Position numbers and translations under genes: made by a program. 8,508 nucleotides of DNA, from the NCBI GenBank assembly GCA_964485695.1, contig CAZAKZ010000204.1, positions 1 to 8,508 of the forward strand, written 5' to 3'. The DNA is from CAZAKZ01 sp964485695 (GTDB lineage: Bacteria; Planctomycetota; JAFGQW01). Below, piece after piece: positions 1 to 4,931 of this stretch. Each line of letters starts with the position of its first letter. The stretch's first letter is position 1. The notes below the pieces were generated by a model that was not told the origin of the DNA, searched no databases, and saw nothing but the letters and a program-made list of their open reading frames with translations.

Positions 1-174
1 AAGGTGTCCGCCTTCAGCCCTGAGCACTCCGGATAGAATCCTCTTCATTGAAAGGACCTGAATGCCCACAAAACCGGGCAAAACCTGCCTTTCAGCCGGA
101 CCCGAGCGCCTGTCGTGAAACGAAGCTCCGCCCCCTCCACTGGATTTTCAGATTTTCCATGTAGCAAATCCGGC

Positions 175-189
175 TGGAATCCCATTCCA
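175..189. repeat. Small perfect inverted repeat (hairpin)
   Basis: TGGAAT (175-180) and ATTCCA (184-189) are perfect reverse complements separated by CCC, giving a 6-bp stem with a 3-nt loop. No T-tract follows, so it does not look like an intrinsic terminator. It may be an operator half-site pair or chance. Confidence 0.3.
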
Positions 190-197
190 ACCTCATG

Positions 198-223
198 GCC
201 ATTCCCGGATCGATCGGGGTGGC
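198..223. repeat. Imperfect palindrome upstream of gene 1
   Basis: GCCA (198-201) pairs with TGGC (220-223), CCC (204-206) with GGG (217-219), and the centre GATCGATC (208-215) is self-complementary. There are one G-G mismatch and a 2-nt bulge. It lies 133 nt before the first start codon, a position compatible with an operator or a 5'-UTR hairpin. There is no terminator T-tract. Function is not shown by the sequence. Confidence 0.3.
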
Positions 224-341
224 GGGTGAACAGGGCATCGTCCACAGGAGAGCTCCATGCACGCTCCGTCCTCTTGATGCCGGATGTCCCTGCGCGTTCA
301 TGGACACAGTTCTTCGGAATTCAACAACCACCCGTTTTTTC

Positions 342-349
342 AAAGGAGG
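342..349 (+). promoter_or_regulatory. Ribosome binding site of gene 1
   Basis: AAAGGAGG at 342-349 lies 6 nt before the ATG at 356. This near-perfect Shine-Dalgarno sequence decides the start. An in-frame ATG at 284 has no such motif and would put 24 polar residues in front of the signal peptide. Confidence 0.85.
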
Positions 350-355
350 CATATC

Positions 356-2401
356 ATGTGCAAGCAACTGATTGGTGATCTCAGGCCCGTTTCCCTGGTT
401 CTTTCTTTTCTCATCCTCGGCCTCGTGTTGGCCGGGGGCGCCGCCGCGCAGGGGGTCGCCAGCAAGATCCTCTACACCTCGTACGGCGACACGGCCGGCG
501 ACGGCTACGGCTACTCGGTGAGTGGCGCCGGCGACGTGAACAACGACGGCTTCAAGGACCTCATCATCGGGGCGCCCCGGGATGACAACAACGGCACGGA
601 TTCAGGGTGCGCCCGTGTCCTCTCGGGCCGGGACGGAACAATCCTCTACACCTTCAACGGTCCGTCCTCCTACGCCTGTTTCGGCGCGGCCGTGGGTGGT
701 GTCGGAGACGTGAACGACGACGGCCACGATGACGTCATCGTGGGCGCGCCGTACGACGTACCGGGCAACGCGGCTGCAAGGGGCAGGATCACGGTCCTGT
801 CCGGCAAGGACGGATCCGTCCTCCGCACCCTTTTCGGGGACCAGGACGGCGACCAGTTCGGCCACGCGGTCAGCGGGATAAGCGACGTGAACCGCGACGA
901 ATGCCCCGATTTCATCGTGGGCGCACCGGGCGATGACCGCAACGGCTACAACAGCGGCCTGGCCCGGGTCTTCTCCGGCAAGGATGGAACCGTTCTCTAC
1001 ACGTACGTGGGAGGGGGAGATAATTCCAACGTCGGCTATTCCGTGAGCGGCGCCGGGGACATGAACAAGGACGGCTGGGTCGACTTCATCGTGGGTGAGC
1101 CCTACTTCGGCCCCCCGCACATGATAAAGATGGCTTCAGCCCGGGTCTACTCCGGCAGGGATGGATCCGTTCTCGCCTGGACAGCAGGAGGACACACGAG
1201 CCACCTGGGTGCCTCGGTCTGCGGTGCCGGCGACGTGAACAAGGACGGCTTCGACGACTTCATCGTGGGGGCACCGAACGATGACCGAAACGGGGCCGGA
1301 TCGGGCACGGTCCACGTCCTCATGGGAGGTACCGGCAAGCTCCCGAAGGCCATCTTCACCTTCGTGGGGAGTGCTGCCGGTGATCATCTAGGTTCCTCGG
1401 TGGCCGGAAATGTGGACGTGGACCGGGACGGGTACCCGGACATCATCCTGGGGGCCTGCGGCGCGGATGCTGGCGGCCTGGACGCGGGCAGCGTGCTCGT
1501 CTACTCGGGCAGGACCGGAGCTCTACTGTTCACGCTCAACGGCGACACGGCGGGCGATGCCCTCGGATGGTCGGTGAGTGGCATCGGTGACGCGAACCGG
1601 GACGGATACGACGACATCGTTGCCGGCACCCTCAAGGACCTCGGAAGCGGCAGTGCACCGGGATACGCCCGGGTCGCCTCCGTCACCTATCCGGACGACG
1701 CGGCCGTCACCTCGATCGCGGTCAGCCACACGCATTCCAAGGCGCCGCTCATGGTCTCGGCCTCGGTGATGAACACCGGAACCCGGGACATCCCGTCCCT
1801 GGAGACGCTCCTCTTCCTCGACAAGAACTCGAACAAGATCCTTGACGAGTATGAGCCCTCCAAGACCGTGGTCCTCACCGACGTTCTGACGGGCACCGTC
1901 CGGAAGGCCGTCGCCAGCTTCATCGACCCTCCCGGGGGAGCGTACCTGGCCGTGGCCGTGGCCGACCCGAACGATCTGCTCCAGGAGTCTCACGAGCAGA
2001 ACAACACGGACTTCGGCCCCGTGATCGTCCGTCTGCCCGACCTCGTCGTGTCGGGATTCACGTATTCATCGGCGGCCGGCAAAAAGCCCGGCACGTACGA
2101 CGTGACCCTTGAGGCCACGATTCAGAACGTCGGAGACGCCACGGCCCACAATGCCACGGTCAGCTTCACGTACATCACTCTTCGCCCCTCATCAGGAAAG
2201 ATGATCAGGGTCCTCAGGACCATCGGTGGTCCGGTGAATGTCGGCACCCTGTCGCCAAACGCCTCCACCGTGGCCACGGTGATCTGGCGTAATGTGAGTC
2301 CAATCAAAAGTACTGTATTGAATGTCATCGTGGACCCCAACGACCGGATCCATGAGATGAGCGAGAAGAACGCGTTCCGTTTCTTGATCCGCGTGCCGTG
2401 A
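356..2401 (+). CDS. Secreted seven-repeat FG-GAP propeller protein with two CARDB-like domains
   Basis: Product of 681 residues, not assignable to a named gene. Residues 1-32 form a Sec signal peptide: basic start MCKQLIGDLR, hydrophobic core, then AAAQG with likely cleavage after the alanines. Residues 38-445 hold seven FG-GAP/integrin-alpha-type repeats of about 58 residues, each with a core like GAGDVNxDGxxDxIVGAP and ending in VxSGRDG. The DxNxDGxxD loops are the family's calcium-binding motif; seven repeats make one closed propeller. The loop in repeat 3 is altered (DVNRDECPD, glycine lost) and repeat 7 has DANRDG. Residues 448-557 and 560-681 are two Ig-like domains resembling CARDB, each ending in a DPNDxxxE-type motif. 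The first contains LDKNSNKILDEYE, like a calcium loop of SdrD-B/Cna-B-type domains. No catalytic motif, LPXTG, PEP-CTERM or other sorting tail is visible. Probable role: extracellular binding or adhesion, inferred from family only. Gene 2 follows after 64 nt. Confidence 0.9.
   Translation: MCKQLIGDLRPVSLVLSFLILGLVLAGGAAAQGVASKILYTSYGDTAGDGYGYSVSGAGDVNNDGFKDLIIGAPRDDNNGTDSGCARVLSGRDGTILYTFNGPSSYACFGAAVGGVGDVNDDGHDDVIVGAPYDVPGNAAARGRITVLSGKDGSVLRTLFGDQDGDQFGHAVSGISDVNRDECPDFIVGAPGDDRNGYNSGLARVFSGKDGTVLYTYVGGGDNSNVGYSVSGAGDMNKDGWVDFIVGEPYFGPPHMIKMASARVYSGRDGSVLAWTAGGHTSHLGASVCGAGDVNKDGFDDFIVGAPNDDRNGAGSGTVHVLMGGTGKLPKAIFTFVGSAAGDHLGSSVAGNVDVDRDGYPDIILGACGADAGGLDAGSVLVYSGRTGALLFTLNGDTAGDALGWSVSGIGDANRDGYDDIVAGTLKDLGSGSAPGYARVASVTYPDDAAVTSIAVSHTHSKAPLMVSASVMNTGTRDIPSLETLLFLDKNSNKILDEYEPSKTVVLTDVLTGTVRKAVASFIDPPGGAYLAVAVADPNDLLQESHEQNNTDFGPVIVRLPDLVVSGFTYSSAAGKKPGTYDVTLEATIQNVGDATAHNATVSFTYITLRPSSGKMIRVLRTIGGPVNVGTLSPNASTVATVIWRNVSPIKSTVLNVIVDPNDRIHEMSEKNAFRFLIRVP
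467..1690 (+). repeat. Seven FG-GAP coding repeats in gene 1
   Basis: Seven in-frame repeats of about 57-59 codons (residues about 38-94, 96-153, 155-211, 213-270, 272-325, 331-388 and 390-444 of the protein). Recurring DNA core words include GGCGCCGGCGACGTGAAC and variants. Repeats 1-4 and 6-7 keep a clear start such as ILYT, VLYT or LLFT. Repeat 5 starts with VLAWTAGG and ends in VLMGGTGK, the most divergent blade. Confidence 0.85.
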
Positions 2402-2452
2402 TGGAGGCGTGGGACAGGCGACCATCCGGAATCCGAGAATCCCATTCACGAC

Positions 2453-2457
2453 AGGAG
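2453..2457 (+). promoter_or_regulatory. Ribosome binding site of gene 2
   Basis: AGGAG at 2453-2457 lies 8 nt before the ATG at 2466 and supports that start over the in-frame ATG-like extension from 2409. The extension would add 19 residues before the signal peptide and has no Shine-Dalgarno sequence at proper spacing. Confidence 0.75.
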
Positions 2458-2465
2458 TGAACGCC

Positions 2466-4853
2466 ATGCAACGAAAAACCATACGCCTGGCCGGAATCTC
2501 GGCCAGTATTCTCGTTTGTCTCGCTCTGGCCGCAACAGCCGGCGCGCAGGGGCAAGGCAGCACCACCCTTTTCACCTTCTACGGGGACTCCGAATTCGAC
2601 ACCTTCGGCACGGCCGTGAGCACTGCCGGTGACGTGAACGGCGACGGCCGGGCCGACCTCCTCGTGGGTGCACCGCGTGACAAGGTCGATGGCGAGAGCT
2701 GCGGCAGGGCCTTCGTCTTCTCGGGCCTGGACGGTTCCACGCTCTACACCTTCAAGGGCCAGGGAGCCGTTGCCCGATTCGGCCATTCCGTGAGCGCTGT
2801 CGGCGATGTGGACCGGGACGGGTACGGGGATTTCATCATCGGCGGAGACCAACAGACGAATGGCATGAACATGTGTGGCGTCGCCCGGGTGTTTTCGGGG
2901 AAGACCGGCACCACGCTCTTCACCTTCAGCGGCACGCAGGTCGGCGAGCACTTCGGCATGGCCGTGAGCGGCGCCGGCGACGTGAACCAGGACGGCTGGC
3001 CCGACCTCATCGTCGGGGCCAGTGAAACCGATGCTACTGCTGCCTACATTCCGGACTGCGGCAGCGTCCAGGTCTTCTCCGGCCGGACCAGCCAGGTGCT
3101 CTACACGTTCTTTGGCGAAAGGCCCTACGAGAAGTTCGGTGGTTCCGTGAGCAGCGCCGGCGACGTGAACGGTGACGGATACCCCGACATCATCGCCGGG
3201 GGGCAAGGCCCGAGCCTGGGTTCTCCCATCCTCTACACAGGGGTCGCCCGGGTCTTCTCCGGTGTGGACGGCCGGGCACTCTACACCTTCCACGGCAGCG
3301 CGTCGCACGAGTTCTTCGGCCGTTCCGTGGCCGGCCTCGGGGATGTGAACGGCGACGGGTTCGACGACTTCCTTGTCGGGGGAAACGGCGATAACACGAA
3401 CGGCCGGCTCTCCGGCCACGTCAAGGTCTATTCCGGTGTGGACGGCCGGGTCCTCTACACGCTTCGCGGTTCCGCAGAATTGGAGCACTTCGGCGCCTCG
3501 GCCGCCGGCCTCGGGGACGTGAACCACGACGGAACCCCCGACTTCGTCGTCGGCGCATTCGGCACGGTCGACCAGGGCCCCTATACCGGCAGTGCCCACG
3601 TCTTCTCCGGCCGGGACGGCACCCTCATCCACACCTTTCACGGTCAGGCGGCATCCGACTACCTGGGCCTCTCGGTGAGCGGCGCCGGCGACGTGGACGG
3701 CGACGGCAATCCCGACGTCATTGCCGGTGCACCCAACAGCTACTACCACGGCGCCCAGTCCGGGTACGCCCGGGTGTTCCGGGTGCCGGTGCCGGATCCG
3801 GACCGGAGCCTGGTCACGGTCAGCCCGGAGGTGGCCAGCCTGAACGGTCTGGCCCTCGCCACCGTCACCCCGAAGTACGGAAACGGTGAGAACCTGGGCC
3901 CCGGCAAGACCGTGGTCATCTCCACCACCCTGGGCACGCTGCTGGGTTCCGTCCAGGACAACCAGGACGGCACCTACACCCAGTATCTCCAGGCCTCCAC
4001 CGTGGGCACGGCCATGATCACGGCCACGGCCGCGGGCGTGCCCCTGAACGCCACTGCCACCCTCACCATTTACGACCCGGGCGACCTCGGCAAGGTGATC
4101 GGCGTGGACGCCTGGAACGGACTCCACGGCTACGCCGGCATACAGCTCGCCGTGAAGGACATCAAGGCGAAGAGTCTCGAGAAGATCTACATCACGCCGG
4201 ACACGTACAACGAGACCGTTCTCCTGAACCAGGCCGCGGGGCTCCTCATGGAGCCAGCCTCCCTGGAGGGCAAGGTCACCCTGAAGGGGCTGCGCCTGGT
4301 CCGCTGCACGGATGTGACCCTGAACCGCCTGGACATCGACGCCGGCGGCACCCACCTCTGCGGTATCGAGCTCCTGCCCGGAAACGGCAACGAGGACGTC
4401 CTGATCCAGAACTGCACGGTCCACGACGCCGACGCGGGCCGGGACGGTATCCGCATCGGCATGCTGAACCGGTGGGTCACCGTGGCCGGCTGCCTCCTGG
4501 AGCGAAACGGCGGCGACGGCATCCACCTCCGGGGCGAGGGCAGCGGCCACGTGGTGAGCGGCTGCCGCATCTGGAGCAACGTTGAAAACGGCATCCACAT
4601 CGAGCGACGGCAGACCGGGGTGGTGATCAACCTGAACGACATCCGGTACAACGGCACCCCCGGCCACCCGACCCGGAGTTACGGCATCTACCGCCAGCGC
4701 AAGAACGGCACCTTCGACCCCACGGACGTGACATTGATCCGAAACACGTTCCTGCTCAACAACGGGGTGGTGATCGCGGGACAGTCCGACTCGAACGTCG
4801 GCAACTACGACCAGATCATCGATTCGACCGATGATCAGGCGCCGTGGGACTAA
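2466..4853 (+). CDS. Secreted FG-GAP propeller / Ig-like / right-handed beta-helix protein (paralogue A)
   Basis: Product of 795 residues. Residues 1-28 are a Sec signal peptide with a basic start (MQRKTIR), hydrophobic core and ATAGAQ cleavage region. Residues 33-438 hold seven FG-GAP repeats with DVNGDG-type calcium loops, predicting a closed seven-bladed propeller. Residues about 447-537 are an Ig-fold domain with the DNQDGTYT motif typical of invasin/Big_1 or filamin-like repeats. Residues about 541-795 look like a right-handed parallel beta-helix. They open with an N-terminal cap (GIQLAVKDIKAKSLEKIYIT, then TYNETV), followed by short turns such as VTLNRLDID, VLIQNCTV, VTVAGCLLERNGGDGIHL and NGIHIERRQTGVVI. 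This fold occurs in polysaccharide lyases, epimerases and surface proteins; I cannot identify a catalytic set, so no enzyme activity is claimed. The protein ends at QAPWD with no sorting signal. It is a tandem paralogue of the next gene, with a nearly identical C-terminal half. Confidence 0.9.
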   Translation: MQRKTIRLAGISASILVCLALAATAGAQGQGSTTLFTFYGDSEFDTFGTAVSTAGDVNGDGRADLLVGAPRDKVDGESCGRAFVFSGLDGSTLYTFKGQGAVARFGHSVSAVGDVDRDGYGDFIIGGDQQTNGMNMCGVARVFSGKTGTTLFTFSGTQVGEHFGMAVSGAGDVNQDGWPDLIVGASETDATAAYIPDCGSVQVFSGRTSQVLYTFFGERPYEKFGGSVSSAGDVNGDGYPDIIAGGQGPSLGSPILYTGVARVFSGVDGRALYTFHGSASHEFFGRSVAGLGDVNGDGFDDFLVGGNGDNTNGRLSGHVKVYSGVDGRVLYTLRGSAELEHFGASAAGLGDVNHDGTPDFVVGAFGTVDQGPYTGSAHVFSGRDGTLIHTFHGQAASDYLGLSVSGAGDVDGDGNPDVIAGAPNSYYHGAQSGYARVFRVPVPDPDRSLVTVSPEVASLNGLALATVTPKYGNGENLGPGKTVVISTTLGTLLGSVQDNQDGTYTQYLQASTVGTAMITATAAGVPLNATATLTIYDPGDLGKVIGVDAWNGLHGYAGIQLAVKDIKAKSLEKIYITPDTYNETVLLNQAAGLLMEPASLEGKVTLKGLRLVRCTDVTLNRLDIDAGGTHLCGIELLPGNGNEDVLIQNCTVHDADAGRDGIRIGMLNRWVTVAGCLLERNGGDGIHLRGEGSGHVVSGCRIWSNVENGIHIERRQTGVVINLNDIRYNGTPGHPTRSYGIYRQRKNGTFDPTDVTLIRNTFLLNNGVVIAGQSDSNVGNYDQIIDSTDDQAPWD
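2562..3779 (+). repeat. Seven FG-GAP coding repeats in gene 2
   Basis: Seven in-frame repeats (residues about 33-91, 92-149, 150-209, 211-270, 271-327, 329-385 and 387-438). All keep a D-x-[ND]-x-DG loop. Blades 1-3 each carry one cysteine at the equivalent position, just before the last strand (residues 79, 137, 198). Blade 4 has an extended insertion (QGPSLGSPILYTG) that is matched in blade 4 of gene 3, so the two heads are homologous blade by blade. Confidence 0.85.
3783..4853 (+). repeat. Duplicated 3' block, copy 1 (Ig-like plus beta-helix)
   Basis: Aligns without any gap to 6234-7304 at a constant offset of 2,451 nt. The first 65 nt are identical, and further runs of about 50-60 identical bases lie in the beta-helix cap region (about 4082-4200). 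My hand alignment gives about 29 amino-acid changes in about 356 codons and about 42 silent codon changes. Similarity falls sharply upstream of 3783, at the end of propeller blade 7. Confidence 0.85.
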
Positions 4854-4931
4854 CGAGGTCGGTATGGCTTATTACATTCACGATTCTACAGGCTACTTGT
4901 ATTCCATTTACTTTGCAGAGGAGACAAGACC
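4854..4931 (+). promoter_or_regulatory. AT-rich spacer between genes 2 and 3, possible promoter region
   Basis: The 60 bases 4861-4920 are about 62% A+T in an otherwise GC-rich window. A weak -35-like TTACAT (4872-4877) can be paired with TACTTG (4894-4899) at 16-nt spacing, but the -10 match is poor. An internal promoter for gene 3 is possible; the composition is the main evidence. A short ORF (ATG at 4864, stop TGA at 4978-4980, 38 codons) also covers it and runs into the start of gene 3 in another frame, without a good ribosome binding site. Confidence 0.25.
4918..4923 (+). promoter_or_regulatory. Ribosome binding site of gene 3
   Basis: GAGGAG at 4918-4923 lies 8 nt before the ATG at 4932, supporting that start. 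Confidence 0.75.

Larger units (their letters stand above)
1..355. other. Upstream non-coding stretch
   Basis: No ORF here is convincing. The short ORFs on both strands have no Shine-Dalgarno sequence, no recognisable domain and biased residue composition. A reading frame open from base 1 stops with TAG at 34-36, so the tail of an upstream gene cannot be excluded, but twelve codons are too few to judge. The stretch holds two inverted repeats (175-189 and 198-223) and the ribosome binding site of the first gene. I looked for sigma70-like -35/-10 pairs and found none I would defend. It is the most likely place for the promoter of the downstream gene set. Confidence 0.5.

Noticed and set aside
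45..378. Short ORFs on both strands upstream of gene 1
   Set aside because: They overlap one another and the gene 1 ribosome binding site, lack Shine-Dalgarno sequences and show no recognisable features.
602..1120. 172-codon antisense ORF opposite gene 1
   Set aside because: Mirror of the propeller repeats in gene 1; no ribosome binding site or domain.
2466..2551. Lipoprotein leader in gene 2 (Cys18)
   Set aside because: The residues before the cysteine (SILV) do not form a lipobox, and a good signal peptidase I site (AGAQ) lies downstream.
2325..4667. 780-codon antisense ORF opposite gene 2
   Set aside because: It is a shadow of the FG-GAP repeats. The reverse complement of codons for DVNGDG reads as AVAVHV, so the antisense product is an endless AVHVAGAAHG-like pattern with no start signal. 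High G+C and biased third positions keep it open.
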